A stretch of 18,748 nucleotides of DNA, from the NCBI GenBank assembly GCA_946886245.1, contig CAMPIF010000024.1:1-18748 (forward strand), given 5' to 3'. This DNA is from Ectopseudomonas composti. GTDB taxonomy: Bacteria > Pseudomonadota > Gammaproteobacteria > Pseudomonadales > Pseudomonadaceae. Positions 1 to 6,525 of this stretch are shown one piece after another (position 1 is the first letter of the stretch; each line of letters starts with the position of its first letter). Both the position numbers and the translations under genes were made by a program. The notes under the pieces are model-generated. The model ran no database searches. It saw only the letters and a program-made list of their open reading frames with translations, and was not told the origin of the DNA.

Positions 1-227
1 GTCATGCCGGAGGTGTTCATCAGGTTGCCGGCGAGGATGAACAGCGGAATGGCCATCAGCGAGAAGATGTCCATGCCGCCGAAAAAACGCTGCGGCAGGA
101 TGTTGATGAACAGGTTGACGTCGACGAACAGGAAGCCGACCAGGGCAGTCAGCAGCAGGCAGAAGAACAGCGGCAGGCCCAGCAGCAGGTTGACGACGAA
201 GGCGAGAAGCATGGCAACACCCATCAT
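1..227 (-). CDS. dctM: TRAP transporter large permease DctM (5' part only)
   Basis: N-terminal ~75 residues of the large (12-TM class) membrane subunit of a tripartite ATP-independent periplasmic transporter; the rest lies beyond the left edge. It starts MMGVAMLLAFVVNLLLGLPLFF and continues with GGMDIFSLMAIPLFILAGNLM, the characteristic DctM segment. This subunit forms the ion-coupled translocation channel in the inner membrane, taking substrate from DctP with the help of DctQ. The ATG (227-225) overlaps the dctQ stop as ATGA, so translation is probably coupled, and GGAG lies just upstream at 237-240. It is the third gene of the minus-strand dctP-dctQ-dctM operon. The substrate cannot be read from this fragment; a C4-dicarboxylate or other organic acid is the family default. 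Confidence 0.9.
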   Translation of the reverse strand, partial: MMGVAMLLAFVVNLLLGLPLFFCLLLTALVGFLFVDVNLFINILPQRFFGGMDIFSLMAIPLFILAGNLMNTSGM

Positions 228-718
228 GGCTGCACGCTCCCGGTTGTTTCATCGGTGTCGGATGCCGCCGGCCAGGGGCCGCGCAACAGGATCAGCAGCG
301 TCAGCAGGCTGAAGCCAATAGGCAGGCTGAGCAGCGGCCAGGTCCGGCTCACGCCCAGACCCAGGCTGCGAAAGCGCCCGGCATCGAGCGCATAGCGCAG
401 GCTGACCCAACTGGCGAATGCGAAGAAGGCGGTGGCTGCCAGCCATTGATAGAGGCGTACCCAGCGCGCCAGATGCGCAGGCAGGCGCTCTTCCAGCAGA
501 TTGATGCGCATGTGGCCGCCCTCGACCCACAGGGCGCCCAACACCAGCATGACGCTGCCGATGATCAGGTAGCGGGCCATCTCATCCAGCCAGATCGGTG
601 CGCTACCGAGCAGGTAGCGGGCGAATACGCCGTAGATGAGCAATAGCAGGTCGAGCAGTAACAGAAGGGCGCCGAGATTGAACAGCAGGGCGCGCACACG
701 TTTGATGAACGCAGGCAT
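224..718 (-). CDS. dctQ: TRAP transporter small permease DctQ
   Basis: Small membrane subunit (164 aa) of the TRAP transporter, predicted to hold four transmembrane helices and to act with DctM in the inner membrane. Visible are helix 1 (FNLGALLLLLDLLLLIYGVFARY), the motif APIWLDEMARYLIIG typical of DctQ, a central amphipathic part (GGHMRINLLEERLPAH) and two later hydrophobic stretches. I chose the ATG at 718 (MPAFIKRVRALLF) because GGAG lies 5 nt before it and the helix follows directly. An in-frame TTG at 757 would add 13 residues that run into a hairpin and lack a good ribosome site. It lies 66 bp downstream of dctP and overlaps dctM by 4 bp. Confidence 0.93.
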   Translation of the reverse strand: MPAFIKRVRALLFNLGALLLLLDLLLLIYGVFARYLLGSAPIWLDEMARYLIIGSVMLVLGALWVEGGHMRINLLEERLPAHLARWVRLYQWLAATAFFAFASWVSLRYALDAGRFRSLGLGVSRTWPLLSLPIGFSLLTLLILLRGPWPAASDTDETTGSVQP

Positions 719-740
719 GGTGGCTCCGAGGCGAAGACTG

Positions 741-769
741 GGCCGCGCCCTGGTCAAGCAGGGCGGGCC
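741..769 (-). promoter_or_regulatory. Intercistronic hairpin between dctP and dctQ
   Basis: An inverted repeat with arms CGCCCTG (746-752) and CAGGGCG (759-765), loop of six, extended by GGCC at both ends with a small asymmetry. It lies in the 66-bp dctP-dctQ spacer and has no T-tract on the transcribed strand. It fits an mRNA-stabilising or partial-termination element that leaves more binding-protein mRNA than membrane-subunit mRNA. That role is inferred from similar arrangements in binding-protein operons. Confidence 0.55.
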
Positions 770-784
770 GTGGCAGACGGTGGG

Positions 785-1825
785 TTACTGGACGGTGCTC
801 AGCCCGACGTCCTGGAGTGCCTTGTCGATCCAGCCGGCATCGATGCTCTGTTCCTTGAGCCAGCTCAGGTAGGCCGGTTGGCCCTGACTGCGAAATGCCT
901 GCAGATCCTCGGTCGAAGGTTCGATGATTTCCATGCCCTTCTCCTTGAGGAAGGCCAGTTCCTTTTCCTGCTGTTGGGCAATCGCCTCACGATTCAGGCG
1001 TGTGGCCTCCAGCGCTGCGTCGGTGAGCGCCTGGCGATCCTTTGCCGAGAGCGAGTCGAGCATTGCTCCGTTGGCCACCAGGAACTGGTCGGAATACTGG
1101 ATGTTGGCCAGGGTCAGGTACTTCTGCACCTGATAGAGGCTGCCGAGGATGATGTACGAGGTCGGGTTCATTTGCCCGTCGGCTACGCCGGAGCGCAGCG
1201 CCATGTAGAGCTCGGTCCACGGAATGGGCGTACCGGAGGCGCCGAAGGATTCATACAGGGCGACCTGGCTGGGGTCCATCGCGCGAAAGCGCAGGCCCTT
1301 GAAGTCCGCCGGTGCCGCGATTGGCTTCTTGCTGTTGGTGAAATTGAGGAAGCCGCCTTCCTCGACCACAGCCAGCAGTTCCGTGCCGGTGCGCTGTTTG
1401 AATTCCTGCTTGGCGGCCTGCCAGTAGGAGCCCTGATCGAAGAAGCTGTGGGCAGCCTGGGCGTCCTTGAACATGAACGGAATGGCGCTGACGTAGATCT
1501 CCGGGAACAGCGGGGCGATGCCGGCAAAAGAGGCCACGTTGAGTCCCGGGCCGCTGATCACCTGTTCCATGCGTTGTTCTTCTTCACCGAGCATGCTGTT
1601 GGGGTAGAGCTTGATTTCCAGCTCGCCACCGCTCTTCTCCTCGACCAGACGCTTGACGTTGCTGGCGAACAGGTGAACCGGGTTTTTCTCCAGGTCGGCC
1701 GCGCCGTTATAGCTCATGTTGATGACGGTGGCCGCCTGGGCGAGGGACGCGCTCAAGCCCATGGCGGTGAGCAGCAGGCCAGTGCCGAAATGGCGGCCGA
1801 GATTGCCGAACAGAGTCGTTTGCAT
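785..1825 (-). CDS. dctP: TRAP transporter periplasmic solute-binding protein DctP
   Basis: Periplasmic substrate-binding subunit (346 aa, usual size 320-350) of a DctP-family TRAP transporter. A Sec signal peptide (hydrophobic GTGLLLTAMGLSASLAQA) is likely cut after residue ~31. The motif FKGLRFRAM places the family's carboxylate-binding arginine at about R181. IPWTELYMALRSGVADGQMNP (about 201-221) is the standard hinge/ligand segment, with the conserved Asn at 220. The ATG at 1825 has AAGGA 7 nt upstream. It is first in the dctPQM operon, behind a 164-bp gap from a LysR gene on the same strand. The conserved Arg implies a carboxylated ligand, but I cannot name it. Confidence 0.95.
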   Translation of the reverse strand: MQTTLFGNLGRHFGTGLLLTAMGLSASLAQAATVINMSYNGAADLEKNPVHLFASNVKRLVEEKSGGELEIKLYPNSMLGEEEQRMEQVISGPGLNVASFAGIAPLFPEIYVSAIPFMFKDAQAAHSFFDQGSYWQAAKQEFKQRTGTELLAVVEEGGFLNFTNSKKPIAAPADFKGLRFRAMDPSQVALYESFGASGTPIPWTELYMALRSGVADGQMNPTSYIILGSLYQVQKYLTLANIQYSDQFLVANGAMLDSLSAKDRQALTDAALEATRLNREAIAQQQEKELAFLKEKGMEIIEPSTEDLQAFRSQGQPAYLSWLKEQSIDAGWIDKALQDVGLSTVQ

Positions 1826-1932
1826 ATTGTTTTCCTTATGGCAGAACTAGGGTAGAGAAGGGCGCGGACTGCTTGGTTCTTATAGGAAAAGCGAAGCTTT
1901 GGCGCAGGAGCAGAGACACGCTAGCCGTTGTC

Positions 1933-1976
1933 GTGTTGACTATTCAAGTCGAAGGGTGATGCATGAAAGTCAACAC
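1933..1976. promoter_or_regulatory. Perfect 9-bp inverted repeat upstream of dctP
   Basis: GTGTTGACT (1933-1941) and AGTCAACAC (1968-1976) are exact reverse complements separated by 26 nt. The repeat lies 13 nt beyond the lysR stop and about 108-151 bp ahead of the dctP start, in the only spacer that could hold the TRAP operon control region. The 35-bp centre-to-centre distance and the lack of a T-tract fit a dimer operator better than a terminator. The neighbouring LysR regulator is the obvious candidate binder, by inference. I see no convincing -35/-10 pair for dctP; TATAAG (minus strand, near 1878-1883) is the best -10-like hexamer. Confidence 0.4.
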
Positions 1977-1989
1977 CTGAACGGCGCTG

Positions 1990-2928
1990 TCAGGCGCTGC
2001 GAGCCAGCCCCGGCGCATCGCCGCTGAAGAAGCGCATGCTGTTGCGCAGGTGCTCCAGGCAGGCCAGGCTGGCCACCGTCAGCTCACGCCCCTGGTGGCT
2101 GAGAATGCGCGCGCGGGCATCGCGCAGTGCCGGGTTTGCCATGGGCAGTCGGCGGATGCTGCCGGCTTGCAGCTCATGGCTGACGGTCAGCTCCGGCATG
2201 AAGGCCACGCCAATGCCGGATTTGACGAAGTTGGTGAGCACGGCCACCGAGTTGGTGCGAAGCTTGGGGCGCAGTTCCATGTGCTCCAACTGCGCCACCA
2301 TCACCGCCAGCTGGCCCATGCCGGTGCTGCTGTGGATCAGCGCCAGGGCTTCGCCGCGCAGCTCGGTCATCGATACGGGACCGCGATGATTGGCCAGGCG
2401 ATGCTGCGGCGGGATGATCAGGTCGAGTGGCTGGCGGGTGTCGACATGCACCGTCAGGGCTTCGTCCTCGATCGGTGCATAGACCAGTGCGAGGTCGACG
2501 GCATCTTCCTTGAGCAAGCCAACGGCCTCGTTGGCACCGGCCATCTGCACTTCCAGGTCGATACCGGGATAGCGCAGGATGAAGCTCTGCAGCGGCTGCG
2601 AAATCAGGTCGGTGATGAAGCCTTCACCGACCGCGATGCGGACGCTGCCCTGACGCAGCCCCTGCAGGTCGCAGAGGCGTGACAGCACGCCCTGCTCGTT
2701 GGCGCGCTGCTGGCGGAAGTGGGCGACCAGCATGTTGCCGGCCTCGGTGGGAATCACACCCTGTGGCGTGCGTTCCAGCAGGCGAATTTCCAGTTCCTCT
2801 TCCAGCGCGCTGAGTTGTCGGCTGATGGCCGACGGATCGATGTTCAGGTGTTGGGCGGCTTTGCGCAGGGAGCGAAAGTGCACGACCTCATTCAGGTAGG
2901 CGAGGGCGCGCTGGCTCAGGCGGGACAT
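1990..2928 (-). CDS. LysR-family transcriptional regulator, probable TRAP operon regulator
   Basis: A 312-aa LysR-type regulator. The N-terminal winged helix-turn-helix spans about residues 5-63 (RSLRKAAQHLNIDPSAISRQ with LEEELEIRLLERTPQG after it). It is followed by a linker helix and a type-2 periplasmic-binding-like effector domain from ~93 (GSVRIAVGEGF, then LVKSGIGVAFMPEL-like text near 235). ATG at 2928 has GGAGG 8 nt upstream. It starts 21 bp after the xseA stop and the two may be cotranscribed. It ends 164 bp before dctP, so although not divergent it is the likely regulator of the TRAP genes. The effector is unknown. Confidence 0.9.
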   Translation of the reverse strand: MSRLSQRALAYLNEVVHFRSLRKAAQHLNIDPSAISRQLSALEEELEIRLLERTPQGVIPTEAGNMLVAHFRQQRANEQGVLSRLCDLQGLRQGSVRIAVGEGFITDLISQPLQSFILRYPGIDLEVQMAGANEAVGLLKEDAVDLALVYAPIEDEALTVHVDTRQPLDLIIPPQHRLANHRGPVSMTELRGEALALIHSSTGMGQLAVMVAQLEHMELRPKLRTNSVAVLTNFVKSGIGVAFMPELTVSHELQAGSIRRLPMANPALRDARARILSHQGRELTVASLACLEHLRNSMRFFSGDAPGLARSA

Positions 2929-2949
2929 CGGCAGGGCCTCCGGCGGCAG

Positions 2950-4329
2950 TCAGTCCAGCAGCGACAGCGTCGCCGGTTGTATGTGATTGTCTTCGACGCG
3001 TACATCCAGTTCACCCTCGCTCAGGCGCGCCTTGAGGCGCTGGCCCGGCCGGGTCTGTGCGGCGCTGCGCACGGCGTGGCCGCGTTCGTCGAGGAGGATG
3101 CTGTAGCCACGGCCCAGGGTGGCCAGAGGGCTGACGATCTGCAGTTGCGCCGCAAGCGCGCCCAGTTGCTGACGCTGGTTGCGCAGCTGACCTTGCATGG
3201 CACGCGGCAGGCGCGTGGCCAGACCCTCCAGACGCTGGCGCAGCAGGGCCAGGTTGCGCCCCGGATGCTGCGCGGCGAGGCGTGCATCGAGGCGGGCCAG
3301 GCGCTCGCGTTGATTGGCCAACTGCTGGTTGAAGGCGCGGCGCAGGCGCATGTCCAGGTCGTCCAGGCGCTGGGCTTGCTGGCGCAGTCGCTCGCCAGGG
3401 TGGCGCAGGCGTCGGCTCGTTCCTTCCAGGCGTAGACGTTCGCGAGCCAGGCGTCCTTGCATGTGCAGGACCAGGCGGCGTTGCAGGTTGTGCAGGCGCT
3501 GCACCAGTTCGCTGCTGTCGGGTGCCAGCAGTTCGGCGGCGGCCGAAGGTGTCGGTGCACGCACATCGGCGACGAAATCGGCGATGGACACGTCCGTCTC
3601 GTGGCCCACGGCGCTGACGATGGGCGTGACACAGGCGGCCACGGCGCGAGCAACGGCTTCCTCGTTGAAACACCAGAGGTCTTCCAGCGAGCCGCCGCCA
3701 CGGGCCAGGATCAGTGCATCGAACCCCTGTGCGTCGGCGCGCTGCAGGGCGCGGACGATCTGTGCAGTGGCCTCGCGGCCCTGCACGGCGGTGGGGATCA
3801 GGTTCAGCTCCACCTGCGGCGCGCGCCGGCGGAATACGCTGATGATGTCGCGGATCACCGCTCCGGTCGGTGAGGTGACGATGCCGATGCGCTTGGGATG
3901 AACGGGCAGGGCGATCTTGCGTTCGGTGGCGAACAGACCTTCTGCGCCGAGCTTCTCCTTCAGCGCCTCGAAGGCCAGGCGCAGGGCGCCGTCACCGGCT
4001 GGCTCCACGGCGTCGAGAATCAGCTGGTAGTCGCCGCGCCCCTCGAACAGCGAGACCTTGCCGCGCACCTTCACCGCCAGACCATCGCGCAGCGCCTGGC
4101 GCACGCGCGCGGCGTTCTGCCGGAACAGCGCGCAACGCACCTGAGCCTGACTGTCCTTCAGCGTGAAGTAGATGTGGCCGGAGGCCGGGCGGGCGAGGTT
4201 GGAGATTTCCCCCTCGACCCAGATGCCGGCGAACACGTCCTCCAGCAGCAGGCGGGCGCGGTTGTTGAGCTGGCTGACGCTGAGCACCTCGCGGTCGAGG
4301 TTCAGGCGGGCAAAAGGGTCATTGATCAT
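2950..4329 (-). CDS. xseA: Exodeoxyribonuclease VII large subunit
   Basis: Large, catalytic subunit of exonuclease VII, which degrades single-stranded DNA from both ends to oligonucleotides and takes part in repair; it works with several small XseB subunits in the cytoplasm. At 459 aa it matches the usual ~450. In order: an N-terminal OB fold (VSQLNNRARLLLEDVF, then WVEGEISNLARPASGHIYFTLKD), the catalytic core with ARGGGSLEDLWCFNEE at about 210-226 and SAVGHETDVSIADFVADVRAPTP-type text after it, a long Arg/Leu-rich coiled-coil region (~270-400) and a C-terminal segment around LGRGYSIL. ATG at 4329 gives the family N-terminus. xseB is not in the window. LysR genes lie on both sides. Confidence 0.97.
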   Translation of the reverse strand: MINDPFARLNLDREVLSVSQLNNRARLLLEDVFAGIWVEGEISNLARPASGHIYFTLKDSQAQVRCALFRQNAARVRQALRDGLAVKVRGKVSLFEGRGDYQLILDAVEPAGDGALRLAFEALKEKLGAEGLFATERKIALPVHPKRIGIVTSPTGAVIRDIISVFRRRAPQVELNLIPTAVQGREATAQIVRALQRADAQGFDALILARGGGSLEDLWCFNEEAVARAVAACVTPIVSAVGHETDVSIADFVADVRAPTPSAAAELLAPDSSELVQRLHNLQRRLVLHMQGRLARERLRLEGTSRRLRHPGERLRQQAQRLDDLDMRLRRAFNQQLANQRERLARLDARLAAQHPGRNLALLRQRLEGLATRLPRAMQGQLRNQRQQLGALAAQLQIVSPLATLGRGYSILLDERGHAVRSAAQTRPGQRLKARLSEGELDVRVEDNHIQPATLSLLD

Positions 4330-4372
4330 GGGGCAGCATGATAAGTCGAGAGCGACATCGGCGCGACCTTCA

Positions 4373-5251
4373 TCAGGCGTCTTGCAGCAGGCGTTCGAGC
4401 AGCCAGGCCGCGACCGGGCCGAGCTCGCGCTGGCGCGACCAGATGGCGTCCACCGTCACCCGCCGTGGCCAGCCACTGCAGGGCAGTTCATGCAGGCCAC
4501 CAAAGCCGTAGGCATCGACCAGTTGCCGAGGCAACTCGGCCCAACCGAAGCCGAGTCGTGCCATTTCCAGCAGCATCAGATAGTCCGGCGCGGCCCAACA
4601 GCGACCGCCGCTGCCGGGCAACTCGTCGGTGTTCGCATCGTCATGGGCGACGCTGCTCAGGCGCAGCAGGCGCCAGCGCGACAAGTCGTCCTGGCGCACC
4701 TGGGGCAGCGTGCTCAGGGGGTGATCCTTGGCGACGAACAGGCCGAACTCGCTGCTCATTTCCAGGCGGGCGTGAGCGATATGTGGCGGATAGACCGCTT
4801 GCGCGCCGAGCAGTCCCAACTGCGCGCGGCCTTGAGTGACCAGGTCGAGTACGTCGTTCTGTTCGGCGATCAGGCTCTCGAACTGCAGATCGGGGAAGCG
4901 CTGATCCAGCTCCTGCAGGCGCACCTCGTACTGTTTCGGCTGGTAGGCGTCGGACAGCGCCAGCGTCAGGCGCGCCTCCTGGCCTCTGGCCAGGCCGGCG
5001 GCGTGTCGCGCCAGACGGTCGCTGGCGCTCAGGACTTCCTCGGCGTGAGCCAGCAGGCTGGCACCGGCTGCGGTCAGTTGCAGTTTGCGCGGGCCGCGTT
5101 CGAACAGTGCCACACCCAGGTCGATTTCCAGGCGCGCGACGGCCTCGCTGATGGTCGATTGGCTCTTGCCCAGACGCCGCGCTGCGGCGCTGAGCGATCC
5201 GCAGTTGGCGGCCTGGGCGAAGGCCTGGAGGGAATCGGGGGAAATGTTCAT
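4373..5251 (-). CDS. LysR-family regulator of the adjacent PACE efflux gene (AceR-like)
   Basis: A 292-aa LysR-type regulator. Its helix-turn-helix is in the first ~60 residues (GSLSAAARRLGKSQSTISEA, then LEIDLGVALFERGPRKLQLT). The effector-binding domain follows, with TLALSDAYQ near 90. I take the ATG at 5251 (MNISPDSLQAFAQAAN) as start because it puts the HTH at the family's usual distance. In-frame ATG at 5305 and GTG at 5320 would add 18-23 residues lying over the control region, and no start has a strong ribosome site. It is divergent from the PACE pump across 88 bp, the arrangement known for AceR/AceI, so it probably controls that pump. The inducer is unknown, with polyamines or cationic biocides plausible from the family. 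Confidence 0.88.
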   Translation of the reverse strand: MNISPDSLQAFAQAANCGSLSAAARRLGKSQSTISEAVARLEIDLGVALFERGPRKLQLTAAGASLLAHAEEVLSASDRLARHAAGLARGQEARLTLALSDAYQPKQYEVRLQELDQRFPDLQFESLIAEQNDVLDLVTQGRAQLGLLGAQAVYPPHIAHARLEMSSEFGLFVAKDHPLSTLPQVRQDDLSRWRLLRLSSVAHDDANTDELPGSGGRCWAAPDYLMLLEMARLGFGWAELPRQLVDAYGFGGLHELPCSGWPRRVTVDAIWSRQRELGPVAAWLLERLLQDA

Positions 5252-5305
5252 ATCGGTTTTGCCGATGGCAGCTGCCTTTGGATTGGCTGATATTCCGATG
5301 ATCAT
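5252..5305. promoter_or_regulatory. Divergent LysR/PACE control region with T-N11-A dyad
   Basis: ATCGG (5252-5256) and CCGAT (5262-5266) form an exact dyad with a 5-nt centre that obeys the LysR rule T-N11-A (T5253, A5265). A 10-bp perfect palindrome, GGCAGCTGCC, follows at 5267-5276. A further CCGAT is at 5295-5299 and the 8-bp palindrome ATGATCAT at 5298-5305. The cluster sits against the lysR start and 35-88 bp ahead of the pump gene, as expected for an autoregulated LysR operator. No strong sigma-70 promoter is visible. Confidence 0.45.
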
Positions 5306-5339
5306 AGCGCTCGTCGTCACTTATCACGAGGCTCGTTTC

Positions 5340-5807
5340 ATGACTCAGCCCCTGCCGCGCTCCCTGCGTGAGCGCATCGGTCACGCCCTGGCCTTCGAGA
5401 CCATCGCCGTGCTCATCTGCGCGCCGACCATGGCTTGGTTCATGGACAAGCCGCTGCTGCACCTGGGTGTGCTGACCCTGATGTTCTCCACCGTGGCGAT
5501 GCTGTGGAACATGCTGTTCAACTATCTGTTCGACCGCGCACAGAGTCGTCTGGGCTTCGAGCGCGGCCTGTGGGCGCGGGTCAGCCATGCGCTGCTGTTC
5601 GAAGCGGGCTTGATCGTCGTGCTGGTACCGCTGGCCGCCTGGTGGCTGTCGATTGGCCTGCTCGAGGCGTTGCTGCTGGATATCGTGCTGATCCTGTTCT
5701 TCTTGCCTTATACCCTGGCGTTCAACTGGATCTATGACCTGTTGCGCGCGCGCTGGGTTGCCCGCCGTGAAGCACAGGCGACTGCTGTGATCTGTCGCGG
5801 GGCTTGA
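5340..5807 (+). CDS. PACE family multidrug/biocide efflux transporter (AceI-like)
   Basis: A 155-aa inner-membrane protein of the proteobacterial antimicrobial compound efflux (PACE) family, which exports chlorhexidine-type biocides and short diamines by proton exchange. It has four hydrophobic helices built as a tandem repeat. Repeat 1 has RIGHALAFE (12-20) and LFNYLFDRA (59-67); repeat 2 has RVSHALLFE (80-88) and AFNWIYDLL (127-135). Glu20 corresponds to the essential membrane Glu of AceI. ATG at 5340 has GAGG 8 nt upstream. It is divergent from its likely LysR regulator and followed by a hairpin with a broken T-tract. The actual substrate is not readable from sequence. Confidence 0.93.
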   Translation: MTQPLPRSLRERIGHALAFETIAVLICAPTMAWFMDKPLLHLGVLTLMFSTVAMLWNMLFNYLFDRAQSRLGFERGLWARVSHALLFEAGLIVVLVPLAAWWLSIGLLEALLLDIVLILFFLPYTLAFNWIYDLLRARWVARREAQATAVICRGA

Positions 5808-5814
5808 TTTGCCA

Positions 5815-5845
5815 GCGGCAGCGCCTAAGCTGCCGCCTTTCTTTG
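5815..5845 (+). terminator. Probable terminator after the PACE gene (overlaps a possible promoter)
   Basis: GCGGCAGC (5815-5822) and GCTGCCGC (5829-5836) form an 8-bp perfect stem with a 6-nt loop, followed by CTTTCTTTG. This fits a Rho-independent terminator with an imperfect T-tract, 8 nt after the pump stop. The same bases also contain TTGATT (5804-5809), a 16-nt gap and TAAGCT (5826-5831). That is a weak sigma-70-like pair which could start the mRNA of the next gene. Confidence 0.5.
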
Positions 5846-5862
5846 CACCCACTTCGAGCCCC

Positions 5863-6417
5863 ATGACCGCACAACTGATCCTCGTCCCGCAGATATCCAC
5901 GCTTCCTGCCCATGAAGAGAAGGCACGGGCCATGCTGCGCTGGCTGGTCAAGCGGGAAATCGTCGAGGCGCTGCCGACCACCTGCGGACAGGGCGGCAAC
6001 GGCATGGCCTACGCCATCGGGCCAGGCGCTCGACGTATCGCCCAGCGTCCCGAGTTGCTGCCCTATGGTCAGGCGCACAATGGCCTGGAGATCATCACCA
6101 ACCGCTGCATTTACATGCCGACGCAGGGCTTTCTCGAAGAGGCGGGCTGCGCCGAATGCCGCAAGGAAGTGGGCGTGCCGCTGTTCGACAGCCTGGAGCT
6201 GTGGTGGCCAGGGGAAACCGACAACTTCACCTGCCCGGAGTGCGGGCATGAAGATGACATCAACGGCTTCCTGTTCCTGCAACCCTGCGGGTTTTCCAAC
6301 CTGGGCTTCATCTTCAACGGCTGGATGGATGCCGGCCTGCGCCCGGCGTTCGTCGAAGAGTTCGGCGAACGCCTGGGCTTTGCGGTGAGGCAGGTGCAGG
6401 TCGACGATCCGGCTTGA
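5863..6417 (+). CDS. Conserved hypothetical zinc-ribbon protein
   Basis: A 184-aa soluble protein of unknown function, to my recollection conserved in Pseudomonas and sometimes labelled 'sugar ABC transporter ATPase'. It has no Walker A, signature or Walker B motif, so that label is not supported. Two knuckles, C96-A-E-C99 and C124-P-E-C127, make a likely zinc ribbon, with further Cys at 41, 82 and 142. The N-terminal half (LPAHEEKARAMLRWLVKREI) looks helical, and the C-terminal part (DINGFLFLQPCGFSNLGFIF) is hydrophobic but not a clear membrane helix. ATG at 5863 is preferred over a TTG at 5809 that would lie inside the preceding hairpin. A nucleic-acid or protein-binding role is possible from the ribbon alone. 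Confidence 0.85.
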   Translation: MTAQLILVPQISTLPAHEEKARAMLRWLVKREIVEALPTTCGQGGNGMAYAIGPGARRIAQRPELLPYGQAHNGLEIITNRCIYMPTQGFLEEAGCAECRKEVGVPLFDSLELWWPGETDNFTCPECGHEDDINGFLFLQPCGFSNLGFIFNGWMDAGLRPAFVEEFGERLGFAVRQVQVDDPA

Positions 6418-6435
6418 GCAGGTGCGCTTAGGCCC

Positions 6436-6495
6436 GTGGGAGGGGGGGCAGCCGCGACTTGCGCTGTCTTCAGTCACCGCTGAAGCGCCTCCCAC
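6436..6495. repeat. REP pair in inverted orientation (REPIN-like)
   Basis: GTGGGAGG (6436-6443) and CCTCCCAC (6488-6495) are exact reverse complements and start two REP-like units facing each other: GTGGGAGG..GCAGCCGCGA and, reversed, GTGGGAGGCGCTTCAGCGGTGA. The second holds the short hairpin CGCT-TC-AGCG. The GTGGGAGG head and GC-rich palindromic body resemble intergenic REP sequences of pseudomonads. It lies between two convergent genes, the usual REP location, and may also end their transcripts. Confidence 0.65.
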
Positions 6496-6525
6496 AGGCG
6501 CTCGGCAGTTGCCATCAGGCTAAGG

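Noticed and set aside
770..1855. 361-codon open frame antisense to dctP
   Set aside because: It covers dctP, which has signal peptide, ligand Arg and ribosome site. The antisense protein has no recognisable feature.
1888..1900. AAAGC-GAA-GCTTT hairpin as terminator of the LysR gene
   Set aside because: Only 5 bp, A/T-rich and without a proper T-tract on the minus strand; likely chance.
4172..5290. 372-codon plus-strand frame over xseA start and LysR
   Set aside because: Shadow of the LysR gene; Gln/Ala-rich with no domain.
4641..6005. 454-codon minus-strand frame over the LysR/PACE region
   Set aside because: It overlaps two well-supported genes and reads as Arg/Gln/Pro-rich low-information protein.
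5863..6417. Sugar ABC transporter ATPase
   Set aside because: No Walker A, signature or Walker B motif; the only visible motif is a zinc ribbon.
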